From: Guyparkeria hydrothermalis
Lineage (GTDB): Bacteria; Pseudomonadota; Gammaproteobacteria; Halothiobacillales; Halothiobacillaceae
Assembly: GCF_023555385.1 (NCBI RefSeq)
Contig: NZ_JAJSED010000001.1
Span: 1,178,001 to 1,242,000 of the forward strand
Reading direction: 5' to 3'
Length of the DNA: 64,000 bases
Positions 43,314 to 52,768 of this stretch are shown in pieces. The translations under genes were made by a program, and so were the position numbers. The stretch's first letter is position 1. Each line of letters starts with the position of its first letter. The notes under the pieces are model-generated. The model saw only the letters and a list, made by a program, of their open reading frames with translations. It had not been told where the DNA came from and did not search any database.

Positions 43314-45908
43314 CTAGTCGACCGTCGCCACCAGGTAGCGCATGGGCGACGGATCCGGCCGGCCGATCAGGAAGCCCTGCGCGTAGTCGATGCCGAGCCG
43401 ATGGACCTGCTCGAGAACCTCGTCGCTCTCGACAAATTCGGCCACGGTGAGAATCGACAGTTCGCGGGCCAGTTCGGCGATCAGTCGGACAAAGGCCCGG
43501 TCACGCGGATCATCGAGCAGGCTGAGAATGAAGTCGCCCTCGATCTTGAGGAAGTCGATCGGGAAGTGCTTGAGGTAGTGGAACGAGGAGAAGCCCGAAC
43601 CGAAGTCGTCGACAGCGAACTTGAAGCCTTCCATGCGCAGCTCCTGGACGAACTTTTCCAGCAGCTGGATGTTCTTGACCGTGTCGCGCTCGGTCAGCTC
43701 GAACACGATCCGTTCCTTGGCCACGCCGGCCCGCTCGACGATGCCGCGCACCGTGGGCAGGAATTCGGACAGCACCAGGGCTCGTGGCGAGAGGTTGATG
43801 AACACCATCCCGTCGAAGCCGCTGCGATCGATCTCGGCCAGCGCTTTCTCGATCACGATGTAGTCGATCCGGTCGATCACGCCCATCTTCTCGGCGATCT
43901 CGATGAACTCGCCCGCGCCCATGACGGTATCGCCCAGGTCAATACGCGACAGGACCTCGACCGCCTCGATGCGATCGTCCGCGGTGGCCAGGATCGGCTG
44001 GAAGTACGGCACGATGCGGCGCTCCTCGACCGCGCGCTGAATGGTCAGCCCCTTCTCGCTGATCGAGCGGAACACGTCCATGACGTCTTCCTCGCTCGGA
44101 ACGGCCACGCGCGCCTTACCCTCCGCCTTGGCCTTGTACATCATGTTGTCGGCGAACAGGAACAGGTCCTTGGGTTCGACCGCGTGGTCGGGGAACACGG
44201 CCACCCCGATGGAGGCAGAAGCGGAAACCTGCTCGCCGTCCGGCGCGGAGAGCGCGATGCGGTCGGTCTCGGCCAGCACCCGGTTGGCGACCACGCAGGC
44301 CTGCTCCAGGTCCGTCTCGGGCAGCACCACCACGAACTCGTCGCCGCCGTACCGGGCGAAGATGTCGCCGCGTTTGAGGCCCTTGCCGATTGCACTGGCG
44401 AAGGCCTTGAGGAAGGAGTCGCCGAAGGCGTGGCCGTAGCCGTCGTTGACTAGCTTGAAATTGTCCAAGTCGATCAGCAGCAGCGCGAACCGCTGGTCGT
44501 GGCGCTGGGCCCGGTCGATCTCGTAGCCGATCAGCTCCCAGAAAACCCGCTGGTTGTAGAGATCGGTCAGCGGATCGCGGGTGGCGTAGTACTCGAGATC
44601 ACGGGTGTATTTGAAGATCGCCTTGACCGAACCGACCACGTTAAGCAGCGTCGAAAGCACGCTCTCGATCACCAGCAGGCGGGTCTCGTCGTTGACCGTC
44701 TCGGCCTGCACCCCGATACCGACGATCCCGCCGATCTTGGGCGAGTCGACCAGCAGCGACTTGACCTGCACCCGCACGTCCTCCGGGTCGAGTTCGATCT
44801 CGGGCCCGTCCGGATTGGCGACGTGGTGATTGATGTGCACCAGGGCGGAATCGCCGAAACTGGGGTGGGCACTCATGTGCTCGCGGACCGATGCCTCCAG
44901 CAGTTCCTTGCTGGACTGGGCGGGCGGTGAGCGCCAGAACACGTCCAGGTCGAACAGTTCGTCGTCGACCTTGAAGATCGAGAACAGCGTGTAGGTGTCG
45001 ATCACCTCGTTTATGTCGGTCATCAGCCGGCAGACATAGTCGTGCCAGTCGCGCACCACCTCCGAGGTGATAATGAACTTCTCGAGAAGCTTGATCTCGA
45101 ATTCGAGCAGATCCCGGTCGACCGCCACCGATCGGAACTTGCCCACCAGCTCCTCGAAACTGCGGAACACGCGATTGAGCTCGTCGAAGCCGAGATCGGT
45201 ATCGCCTAACGACAGCTTGCGCAGATCGGCGACCCGATTGACCTTCTCGGCGTTCTCCTCGAGCAGCTCCACCGAACGCGTGATGCGACTGTTGACCAGT
45301 AGCGTGATCAACCCGGCGCCGATGACCGGCAGCGGCGCAAGCAGGATCAGCCAGAAGAAGAAATTCTCGCGCGCCTCGGCGACCGCACCGGAGAAATCCT
45401 GCTCAACGTCGATCACGCCGAGCACGTCGCCTCGCTCGGCGGTCGCGTGGCAGGACAGACATTTCTCCTCGGCCTTGAGCGGGAAGATGTAGCGGATGGC
45501 GTGCTCGGATACGACCTGCTCGCGGGTCTCGCCGGAATCGAACACCGCCGCCACCGTGTCGTCGATCGGCGCCTGGTCGATCTCGCCATACTGGCGTTCA
45601 ACTGCAGGCGCGCGAAAAATGTCCAGCTCGTAGCCACTGCCGGCGAGCGCCTCGCGATTCGCCTGCACGAACTGTTCGAGCTGCTCACGGGTCCAGCCGG
45701 TGCTCATCAGCTGGTACATCGAGGCGAAGGTCGAGCGCGCCAGCAGATCGGAATCCTTGAGCGCGCTTTGCTGCACGGACTGATTGAAGATGCTGGAAAC
45801 GATCAGGTAGGCCCCGCCGAAGAACAGCAGGGAGACAAGCAGGGACATCGCGAGGATGAACGACTTGATGGTGCGCATGCGGATGATGTTGCGGTAGCCG
45901 TGGATCAA
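43314..45908 (-). CDS. Membrane GGDEF-EAL protein with periplasmic haem-c sensor domain
   Basis: An 864-residue c-di-GMP enzyme. TM1 (17-40), a periplasmic domain with one c-haem motif CLSCH (150-154) in a Tll0287/DUF3365-like context (ERQYGEID, IRYIFPLKAEEKC), TM2 (183-205), HAMP-like linker, a roughly 150-residue unassigned cytoplasmic region, GGDEF (RYGGDEF, 519-525) and EAL. The cyclase motif is intact; the inhibitory I-site reads KRGD rather than RxxD. In the EAL domain the name-giving motif is EVL (651-653), but the other phosphodiesterase residues remain (NLSPRAL, FELTER, DDFGSG, LKIEG, AEFVES, QGFLIGRP). The start is TTG at 45908: a strong GGGAGGTGA lies 6 nt upstream (45923-45915), while the ATG at 45878 has none. 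Confidence 0.88.
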   Translation of the reverse strand: MIHGYRNIIRMRTIKSFILAMSLLVSLLFFGGAYLIVSSIFNQSVQQSALKDSDLLARSTFASMYQLMSTGWTREQLEQFVQANREALAGSGYELDIFRAPAVERQYGEIDQAPIDDTVAAVFDSGETREQVVSEHAIRYIFPLKAEEKCLSCHATAERGDVLGVIDVEQDFSGAVAEARENFFFWLILLAPLPVIGAGLITLLVNSRITRSVELLEENAEKVNRVADLRKLSLGDTDLGFDELNRVFRSFEELVGKFRSVAVDRDLLEFEIKLLEKFIITSEVVRDWHDYVCRLMTDINEVIDTYTLFSIFKVDDELFDLDVFWRSPPAQSSKELLEASVREHMSAHPSFGDSALVHINHHVANPDGPEIELDPEDVRVQVKSLLVDSPKIGGIVGIGVQAETVNDETRLLVIESVLSTLLNVVGSVKAIFKYTRDLEYYATRDPLTDLYNQRVFWELIGYEIDRAQRHDQRFALLLIDLDNFKLVNDGYGHAFGDSFLKAFASAIGKGLKRGDIFARYGGDEFVVVLPETDLEQACVVANRVLAETDRIALSAPDGEQVSASASIGVAVFPDHAVEPKDLFLFADNMMYKAKAEGKARVAVPSEEDVMDVFRSISEKGLTIQRAVEERRIVPYFQPILATADDRIEAVEVLSRIDLGDTVMGAGEFIEIAEKMGVIDRIDYIVIEKALAEIDRSGFDGMVFINLSPRALVLSEFLPTVRGIVERAGVAKERIVFELTERDTVKNIQLLEKFVQELRMEGFKFAVDDFGSGFSSFHYLKHFPIDFLKIEGDFILSLLDDPRDRAFVRLIAELARELSILTVAEFVESDEVLEQVHRLGIDYAQGFLIGRPDPSPMRYLVATVD

Positions 45909-45942
45909 TCCGGTTCACCTCCCTGCCCCGGTCTGATCGGCG

Positions 45943-45971
45943 ATAGTAGGGAGAGCCGGCGGACCGCTCAA
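45943..45971 (-). promoter_or_regulatory. Promoter of the GGDEF-EAL gene
   Basis: On the minus strand TTGAGC (45971-45966), 17-bp spacer, TACTAT (45948-45943), giving a start near 45936 and a short leader with the strong ribosome site. Confidence 0.5.
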
Positions 45972-45997
45972 CGCACTGTTTTTCTCGGTTAATGGAA

Positions 45998-46011
45998 CGC
46001 TTATATAAGCG
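45998..46011. promoter_or_regulatory. 14-bp perfect palindrome in the GGDEF/helicase gap
   Basis: CGCTTATATAAGCG reads identically on both strands and lies 27 nt upstream of the promoter above. Possible operator; TATAAG inside it could also be an alternative -10. Confidence 0.35.
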
Positions 46012-46049
46012 CCATCTGACGGAGAACGCCCTGGAGAGGCGCAACTCGC

Positions 46050-46075
46050 TGATTATTGGAATTGATTATTGGAAT
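46050..46075. repeat. Tandem duplication of 13 bp
   Basis: TGATTATTGGAAT occurs twice with no gap (46050-46062, 46063-46075), ending exactly at the stop codon of the helicase gene. Looks like a recent slippage duplication in the 3' untranslated region. Confidence 0.75.
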
Positions 46076-48055
46076 TCAGGCGGACTCGCCGGAAACGCGC
46101 ACCAGCATGTCGCGGGCAACTCGTCCATCGCGGGTTCGACGCATGGGAGGCAACGCGTCGAGGATCGTTCGCCCATACCCCTTGGTCTGCAGACGGGGAT
46201 CACAGAGCACCATCACGCCGGTATCGGCGGTGTCGCGGATGAGCCGGCCGACGCCCTGCTTGAGGGTGATGATCGCCTCGGGCAGGGCCATGTGCACGAA
46301 CGGCACCAGCCCCTTGTCCTTCAATCGCTGCTCGCGGGCTGCACGCACCGGATCGCCGGGGGCGGCGAAGGGGATGCGATCGATCATCACCAGCGACAGC
46401 GCCTCGCCACGCACGTCGACCCCCTCCCAGAAGCTCTGCGTACCGAGCAGCACCCCGTTGCCGGCGGCACGGAAGTCCTCGAGCAGGGCCGACTTGGCCC
46501 GGGTGCCTTGCACGAACAGCGGCAACTCGGTCAGGTGCTCACCCAGCGTCTCGGCCGCAAGCTTCAATGCCCGGTGCGACGTGAACAGCAGAAAGGCGCG
46601 ACCACCGCTGGCCTTGAGCAACGGGTAGACCGCCCGCAACGAGGCAAGCGTGTGCTCGCGCGGCCCGCCTGGCCCGGACGGTTCGGGCAGATTGGGCGGC
46701 AAATACAGCACCGCCTGGTTGGGAAAGTCGAATGGCGACTCCACCTGTTCGCAGCGGGCGTCATCAAGATTCATCCGGCGGGTAAAGTGACTGAAGTCCT
46801 TTCCCGCCGCCAGCGTCGCCGAGGTCATGATCCAGGCGCGCGGCGCCGATTCGACGTGCGACTTGAGCTGCCCGGCAGCATTGACCGGGGTGGTGTGAAG
46901 GGTGAACGAGCGCGGCCGGCGCTCCACCCAGCGAACCGCGTGCCCTTCCGCCTCCGATTTGCCCTCGCGGAAGGCGGTGAGCTCCTCGCGCAGCCCCTGT
47001 GCCCGACCGAGCAGCGCCTGCAAGCCCTTGCCTCGCGGCGCACCGATCTCCAACTCGTGGATCAGGCCATCCAGGGCCTCGGTCAGCCGGTCGAGTGCCC
47101 CGGTCATCACCGCATCCTCGGCGACCTCCGTCCAGGGCAGACGGTCGACCTCGACCCGGCCCAGCGCTTCCAGCACCGGGTCGGTCGCCCCCTTGAGGGT
47201 ATCGGCCGCCTCGGCCAGACCCGGCTGATCGCGCGCTTCGTGCTTCTGCTCGACCCGGGTATCGGCCGCCAGATCCCGCAACTGGCGCGAGCCGATCGAT
47301 TCGCCGAAGAACATCGAGGCAACCTCCGGCACCTGGTGCGCCTCGTCGAGGACCACCACGTCGGTATCGGGCAGCAGTTCGGCAAACCCGGTCTGGCGCA
47401 GAGCGAGGTCGGCACAGAACAGGTGGTGGTTGATCACCACGATATCCGCCTTCTGTGCGCGGTCGCGCGCCTTGACGACGAAACACTCGTCGTAGAGCGG
47501 GCACTCGCGCCCCAGACAGTTGTCGTTGGTCGAGGTGACCAGCGGCCAGATCTCGTGGTCGTCTGCCACGCCCGGGCAGTCGGCCCGGTCACCGTCGATG
47601 GTGCGGGCGGCCCAGTCACGGACACGACTCAGAGCCCGGGCATCCTCGCGGCGCGGCAGACGCGCCTGCTCCTCGGCCAGCTCCAGCCGGTACTTGCAGA
47701 GGTAGTTCGCCCGCCCCTTGAGGAGCGCCACCTGTGCCTTGACCCCGAGCAGTTCGCGCATCTGCGGCAGATCGCGGTCGAACAACTGGTCCTGCAGGTG
47801 CTTGGTGCCGGTGGAGATCAGGGCCCGCTTGCCCGAGAGCAGCACCGGGGCGAGGTAGCCGAACGTCTTGCCGACACCGGTGCCCGCCTCGATCACCAGA
47901 GTGTGCTGGTCGTTGATCGCGTCACGGATGCGCTCGGCCATCCGTTGCTGGCCGGCACGCGGCTGGTAGCCCTCGAAGGCCTCGGCCAGGCGACCGCCGG
48001 CACCGAAGACCTCGTCCAGCCCCAGCCGGGGCGGGCGCTCGGCCGTTTCGCTCAT
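46076..48055 (-). CDS. yoaA: DinG-family Fe-S DNA helicase (YoaA-like)
   Basis: A 659-residue XPD/DinG-type 5'-3' helicase. Walker A IEAGTGVGKTFGYL (about 58), four Fe-S cysteines between motifs Ia and II (NYLCKYR, RADCPGV, DNCLGRECPLYDEC), DEAH-type box VVLDEAHQVPE, SATLAAGKDF and QGVGRLIRDTADTG. Length and motif set fit YoaA (about 636), which works with HolC in replication fork repair, rather than the longer DinG. Its ATG overlaps by 4 nt the stop region of a downstream-oriented lipoprotein gene that precedes it, so it is co-transcribed with that gene and probably mrcB. Confidence 0.9.
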   Translation of the reverse strand: MSETAERPPRLGLDEVFGAGGRLAEAFEGYQPRAGQQRMAERIRDAINDQHTLVIEAGTGVGKTFGYLAPVLLSGKRALISTGTKHLQDQLFDRDLPQMRELLGVKAQVALLKGRANYLCKYRLELAEEQARLPRREDARALSRVRDWAARTIDGDRADCPGVADDHEIWPLVTSTNDNCLGRECPLYDECFVVKARDRAQKADIVVINHHLFCADLALRQTGFAELLPDTDVVVLDEAHQVPEVASMFFGESIGSRQLRDLAADTRVEQKHEARDQPGLAEAADTLKGATDPVLEALGRVEVDRLPWTEVAEDAVMTGALDRLTEALDGLIHELEIGAPRGKGLQALLGRAQGLREELTAFREGKSEAEGHAVRWVERRPRSFTLHTTPVNAAGQLKSHVESAPRAWIMTSATLAAGKDFSHFTRRMNLDDARCEQVESPFDFPNQAVLYLPPNLPEPSGPGGPREHTLASLRAVYPLLKASGGRAFLLFTSHRALKLAAETLGEHLTELPLFVQGTRAKSALLEDFRAAGNGVLLGTQSFWEGVDVRGEALSLVMIDRIPFAAPGDPVRAAREQRLKDKGLVPFVHMALPEAIITLKQGVGRLIRDTADTGVMVLCDPRLQTKGYGRTILDALPPMRRTRDGRVARDMLVRVSGESA

Positions 48056-48648
48056 GCGCGCGCGGCGCGGCGCGTCAGTGCTGCGGAGTGGCCCCCGGCA
48101 CGTTCCTCGGCCTCGCGAGCCCCGGCCTCGTCACCCAGTGCGCGACGGGCTTTCGCAACCAAGGACCAGGCGGCGGAAAGCGTCTCGGTGTCGGCCGCGT
48201 GCTCGACGGCGCGCAGGGCCAGCTGCTCGGCCTGGGCCGGCTGATTCTGCGCGAGACGCACCTGGGCCAGATCCAGCCACAGACGCGCATTGGTCGGCTC
48301 GATCTGCACAGCCCGCTCGAGGGTCGACTGGGCGCCGGCGAGATCACCGGCGCGACGGCGCTGATCGGCCTGAGTCACCAGGGCAAGCACCGCCGGGGAG
48401 GTTTTCGAGGGTTGCTGTTCGCGCTCGGAGGCACTCGGCAGTTGCTCCTGGCGAACGGTCGGCTCTTGCAGCGGCGAGGCGCGCACGTCCGATTCGGATT
48501 CCGGCTCAGGCGCCGGTGGCGGAGTCGTCTGACGAGACGGCATCGGTGCACAGCCGGCCAGTACGAGACCCGCCACCGCCATCGACAGGAGAGGCCGACG
48601 CCAGGAGGCGCCCACGAGAAGTCTTGTTGTGTTCATGCTGCTATCCAT
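48052..48648 (-). CDS. Outer-membrane lipoprotein with TPR domain
   Basis: A 198-residue lipoprotein: signal sequence with lipobox LVLAGC (Cys about residue 33), a Pro/Glu/Ser-rich linker to residue 80, and two or three TPR helices (AQSTLERAVQIEPTNARLWLDLAQ, then AEQLALRAVEHAADTETLSAAW). The residues after the Cys are Ala-Pro, compatible with sorting to the outer membrane. Directly downstream of the mrcB gene on the same strand: small TPR or unstructured lipoproteins (LpoB, YgeR-like) often activate PBP1B, so a regulator role is tempting but unproven. An ATG at 48648 follows AGGA; 48636 is an alternative. Confidence 0.78.
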   Translation of the reverse strand: MDSSMNTTRLLVGASWRRPLLSMAVAGLVLAGCAPMPSRQTTPPPAPEPESESDVRASPLQEPTVRQEQLPSASEREQQPSKTSPAVLALVTQADQRRRAGDLAGAQSTLERAVQIEPTNARLWLDLAQVRLAQNQPAQAEQLALRAVEHAADTETLSAAWSLVAKARRALGDEAGAREAEERAGGHSAALTRRAARA

Positions 48649-48667
48649 TGGGTCCTAATAGTACTAC

Positions 48668-51070
48668 TCAGCGAAACCAGTCCCAGACGCTGCCCCGATC
48701 TCGGGACGACTCGCCATCGCAGGTCTCGGCCATCTCGGGCACATGCCCGGCGATGAATGGCAACTGCTCGCCGGGGCAGTCGTCGGGCACGACAAATTTC
48801 CGTTCCGGGTCCACGTTGACCATACGCACCCCGCGCGGCACCAGCCGGTCGCGAGGCTGGTTGTCGAGTCGCTCGAAGGTCGCCGCCCACAGCGGCAGGG
48901 CGGCGCTCGCCCCGGTCAGGTTCGCCGGTCGGTCGTCGTCGCGACCGACCCAGATCACCCCGACCCGGTTGCCGGTGAAGCCCGCGAACCAGGCGTCACG
49001 GCCGTCGTTGGTCGTACCGGTCTTGCCGGCCACGCCCAGCGAGGGCGGGATCACCTGATTCAGCCGGGTGGAGGTGCCTTCGGCCACCACCGTCTGCAGG
49101 CCGTGCTGGAGGAGATACAACGGCTCACGGTCCACCGCGCGGCGCACATCCAGCGAGTAGCGCGACAACTCGTTGCCCTGCTGGTCGACCACGCTGCGAA
49201 TCGCCCGCAGCGGTGTGACGAAGCCGTCGCCGGACAGCGTCTGGTACATCTGCGCGACCTCGAAAGGCGTCATGCCCATCGAGCCGAGCAGCATCGACGG
49301 ATAGAACGGCGACGGCCTCGGCGCACCGAGGCGCTCGAGCGTGTCGGCCACCGAGTCGAGACCCAGGTCCATCCCGAGGCGCACGCTCGGCACGTTGCGC
49401 GAGTGTGCCAGTGCCTCGATCAGCGGGGTAGGCCCGTGGAACGTGTCGCTGTAGTTCACCGGCTCCCAAGTATCCGACCCCTTCTGCTCGACCGCGATCG
49501 GCTCGTCGGCGAGCGAGGTGATCAGGTTGTACTCCGCCGGGCGCGACAGCGCGGTGAGATAGATCGCCGGCTTGATCAGCGAGCCGATCTGACGCCGAGC
49601 ATCCAGTGCCCGATCGTAGCCGTCAAAATCGGCATCGCGGCCGCCGATCATGGCCTCGACCTCGCCGGTGCTCACCGAGGCGATCACGCCGGCGGTTTCG
49701 AGGGTCTCCTCGTCGAGCCCCCGGCTTGCCTCGACGTCGCCGAGCCGCTCGGTGCTCCGCTCCAGAGCCGCCTGCACCCGCGGGCGCAGTGTGGTGAAGA
49801 TGTTCAGTCCGCGGGTTCTAAGGTCCTCGGCCTCGTACTGCTCGACCAGCTGCCGGCGCACCAGGTCGACGAAGGCCGGATGCCGGTCACGCGACCCGGC
49901 CCGCTCGAGCACGCCCAGCGGACGCGACTGCCACTCGGCCGCGGTGGTCGGATCGGTCAGCCCCAGGTCGACCATCACGTCGATCACGAGGTTGCGGCGC
50001 GCGAGCGCCCGTTCGGGGTTGCGGCGCGGGTTGTAGTAGTTCGCCCCCTTGACCATGCCGACCAGCAGCGCGACCTGCTCGGGCTTGAGTTCGCTTACCG
50101 GTCGACCGAAATAGAAGCTGGCCGCGAGACCGAAGCCGTGGATGGCACGGTTGCCGTCCTGACCAAGGTAGACCTCGTTCAGATAGGCCTCGAGGATCTT
50201 GTCCTTCGAATAATGAGTTTCCATCTCGAGCGCCATGATCATCTCGGCAAGCTTTCGCCGGTAGGTGCGCTCGTGAGTGAGGAACAGGTTCTTCGCCAGC
50301 TGCTGGGTGATGGTGCTGCCACCCTGCACGCGCTCGCCCGACACCAGATTGGTCAGGAACGCCCGCAGGATCGCGGTAGGCACCACGCCGCCGTGGTCGT
50401 AGAAGGCCCGGTCCTCAACGGCCAGGAGGGAGTCGATCAGCAGCGGCGCCTGGTCACGAACCTCGTCGATCGACAGCAGGACTCGATCCTCGGTCCGATT
50501 GGGATAGAGCGTACCGATCGAACGGGGCTCGAGGCGGATGATGCCGACGGATTCACCATTGGGATCATCGAGTTCGACGACCTGCCCGTCCACGATGCGG
50601 GCTTCGACCCGCCGCGACGGCTGCTGCCCGTCCGGGAAGGCGAACGCGCGCCGATGGAAGGCCACCTGGTTACCGCGTCGCTGAAAGGTACCGGTGCCAT
50701 CGAGCGAATCCGCCGATTCGTAATTCAACCGTTCGAGCGACGCCACCAGCTGGTCGACATCCAGCGACTGCCCGACATAGATCTCGTCCGGCGCCGCGTA
50801 GACCGTAGCCGGGAGGGTAAACAACGCCCCCTCGAAGCGTTCGGTCACGCGCTCGTTCAGGTACCACGCCCAGGCGGCGAGCAGCGGCAGACCAATGGCG
50901 GCCACAAGCAGGACACCGCGCAAAAGCCAACCGACCGCACGGCGGCGCCAACTGCGCCGCGGCGTGCGCTTGCTCGACCGGCCACGCGCCGGCGTGCTCT
51001 TCTTCGCCGGGCCACGACGCGCCTGGCGCGTCTTGCCCTTACCGCTTCCCTTGCTGGATGCCACCGTCAA
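48668..51070 (-). CDS. mrcB: Penicillin-binding protein 1B (bifunctional transglycosylase/transpeptidase)
   Basis: An 800-residue class A PBP. Basic cytoplasmic start rich in Lys/Arg/Ser, one TM (about 48-70), UB2H domain (about 85-175, with YAAPDEIYVGQSLD), GT51 transglycosylase (EDRAFYDHGG 219-228, catalytic Glu219; GGSTITQQLAKN; RKLAEMIMALEME) and transpeptidase (SLIK, Ser497; SRN; KTGTTND). UB2H identifies PBP1B rather than 1A. It polymerises and cross-links peptidoglycan. No ATG: TTG at 51070 or GTG at 51064; neither has a strong ribosome site. Followed by a TPR lipoprotein that could be its LpoB-like partner. Confidence 0.95.
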   Translation of the reverse strand: MTVASSKGSGKGKTRQARRGPAKKSTPARGRSSKRTPRRSWRRRAVGWLLRGVLLVAAIGLPLLAAWAWYLNERVTERFEGALFTLPATVYAAPDEIYVGQSLDVDQLVASLERLNYESADSLDGTGTFQRRGNQVAFHRRAFAFPDGQQPSRRVEARIVDGQVVELDDPNGESVGIIRLEPRSIGTLYPNRTEDRVLLSIDEVRDQAPLLIDSLLAVEDRAFYDHGGVVPTAILRAFLTNLVSGERVQGGSTITQQLAKNLFLTHERTYRRKLAEMIMALEMETHYSKDKILEAYLNEVYLGQDGNRAIHGFGLAASFYFGRPVSELKPEQVALLVGMVKGANYYNPRRNPERALARRNLVIDVMVDLGLTDPTTAAEWQSRPLGVLERAGSRDRHPAFVDLVRRQLVEQYEAEDLRTRGLNIFTTLRPRVQAALERSTERLGDVEASRGLDEETLETAGVIASVSTGEVEAMIGGRDADFDGYDRALDARRQIGSLIKPAIYLTALSRPAEYNLITSLADEPIAVEQKGSDTWEPVNYSDTFHGPTPLIEALAHSRNVPSVRLGMDLGLDSVADTLERLGAPRPSPFYPSMLLGSMGMTPFEVAQMYQTLSGDGFVTPLRAIRSVVDQQGNELSRYSLDVRRAVDREPLYLLQHGLQTVVAEGTSTRLNQVIPPSLGVAGKTGTTNDGRDAWFAGFTGNRVGVIWVGRDDDRPANLTGASAALPLWAATFERLDNQPRDRLVPRGVRMVNVDPERKFVVPDDCPGEQLPFIAGHVPEMAETCDGESSRDRGSVWDWFR

Positions 51071-51237
51071 CCCACACTGTTACACTTGGTGAATGATCCC
51101 GGTCCGCATGCTGATGCGGCCCGAGCGCCAGTCTATCAGGCCGGCGAGACCGGCGGGCACGCGCCCGGAACGAGCCGCCCTCCCCGTCACGCCGTCCGAT
51201 GCGTTCGCATCCGAATCGATCCAATCCAGGAGCGCCC

Positions 51238-52752
51238 ATGGCCGAGCATCCGCAAGAGCGACTCATCGAACGGTTCAAGGAGAACCTCGCCGCCGACGAC
51301 CCGTCACTCGAACATATGCAGACGCATATCTCGCACGTGTTCCTGACCGGTCCCTGGGCCTACAAGGTGAAAAAGCCGATGAATTTCGGTTTTCTCGACT
51401 TCTCCACCCTCGATCGACGCCGCCACTTCTGCGAGGAAGAGCTTCGGCTCAACGCCCGACTGGCTCCCGAGTTATACGACTCGGTGCTTGGCCTGGACGC
51501 CGACGGCAAGTTGATCGAGTCGAGTGAGGCGGCCGAGGAATTCGTCATTCGAATGCGCCGCTTCGATCAGGCCGACCGGCTCGACCACCTCGCCCGACAC
51601 AAGGGCCTCGACGAGGAGCTCGTCGATCAGATCGCCGACCAGATTGCCGCTTTCCACGCCCGGGCCGAGGTCGCCCCGGCCGAGACGCACTTCGGCACCC
51701 CCGAAACGGCGTGGGCACCGATGCAGCAGAATCTCGACCAGATCGGGCCCTTGCTGGAAACCGACGAGGATCGTGCACGCCTCGACGAGATGGCCCGCCT
51801 GTCCCGCTCCGCCTTCGAGGCGGTTCGCCCGACCCTCGAGCGTCGCAAGCGCGAAGGTCACATCCGCGAATGCCATGGCGACATGCATCTGGCCAACATG
51901 GCGTTGCAGGACGGGGTTGTGACCATCTTTGACGGTATCGAGTTCAACGACGATTTCCGCTGGACCGATACCGCCAACGACCTTGCCTTCGCCCTGATGG
52001 ACCTCAACAAGCGGCGCTTCATTGCCGCGGCGCGCCAGCTGCTGAACCGCTACCTCGAGATCAGCGGCGACTACGAGGCCCTGCCCACCCTGCGCTACTA
52101 CCAGGGCTACCGTGCGGCGGTGCGCGCCAAGATCGCGCTGTTGAGCCTTCGCGACGGCATGCCCGACGAGGAGCGCGAGGCCGCATGGCAGGACTTCCGC
52201 GACTACGCGGACCTCGCCAATGCGTTCTTCACCCCGAGTCAGGGGCAGATCTACATCACCATGGGCGTCAGTGGCAGCGGCAAGTCGCTCGCCAGCCAGG
52301 AACTGGTCATCGGCCGCGGCGCGGTGCGGGTCCGCTCGGACGCCGAGCGCCAGCGCATGTTCACCGACCCGGCCGAACGCTACACGCAGATGGCGAGCGA
52401 TCGCACCTACGACCGCCTGGCCGAGATCGCCCGACTGGGCGCGGAGACCGGCTGGCCGATGGCCATCGACGCCACCTTCCTGGAGCGTGAGCGTCGCGCC
52501 CAGTTCGAGTCGCTGGCAGAAGAGATCGGCACGCCCTACACGATCCTGTTCATCGAGTGCGACAACGAGCAGCTCTTGAAGTACCTGCGCGACCGTCAGG
52601 CTCACGGTGGCGACATCTCCGAGGCCGACGAGCAGGTCCTCGAGCATCAGCTGCAGAAACTCGAGGCCCTCGGCCCGGACGAGGCAAGGCACTGCGTCCG
52701 CCTGAAATGCGACGTTCCTTTCGGGGCACAGATCGCCGAGCGCCTCCCCTGA
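51238..52752 (+). CDS. Fused aminoglycoside-phosphotransferase-like/AAA kinase protein
   Basis: A 504-residue protein of two halves. Residues 1-320 have an APH/choline-kinase-like fold (AYKVKKPMNFGFLD for the nucleotide Lys; HGDMHLAN 213-220 catalytic loop; TIFDGIEFND for the metal Asp). Residues 335-504 are a P-loop kinase (GVSGSGKS 343-350; IDATFLERERRAQFESLA) of the AAA_33/zeta-toxin-like group. This architecture is widespread in Proteobacteria as a COG0645/COG2187 fusion of unknown substrate. AGGAG lies 7 nt before the ATG at 51238. Divergent from mrcB. Confidence 0.82.
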   Translation: MAEHPQERLIERFKENLAADDPSLEHMQTHISHVFLTGPWAYKVKKPMNFGFLDFSTLDRRRHFCEEELRLNARLAPELYDSVLGLDADGKLIESSEAAEEFVIRMRRFDQADRLDHLARHKGLDEELVDQIADQIAAFHARAEVAPAETHFGTPETAWAPMQQNLDQIGPLLETDEDRARLDEMARLSRSAFEAVRPTLERRKREGHIRECHGDMHLANMALQDGVVTIFDGIEFNDDFRWTDTANDLAFALMDLNKRRFIAAARQLLNRYLEISGDYEALPTLRYYQGYRAAVRAKIALLSLRDGMPDEEREAAWQDFRDYADLANAFFTPSQGQIYITMGVSGSGKSLASQELVIGRGAVRVRSDAERQRMFTDPAERYTQMASDRTYDRLAEIARLGAETGWPMAIDATFLERERRAQFESLAEEIGTPYTILFIECDNEQLLKYLRDRQAHGGDISEADEQVLEHQLQKLEALGPDEARHCVRLKCDVPFGAQIAERLP

Positions 52753-52768
52753 GGCGACCGACCGGCCA

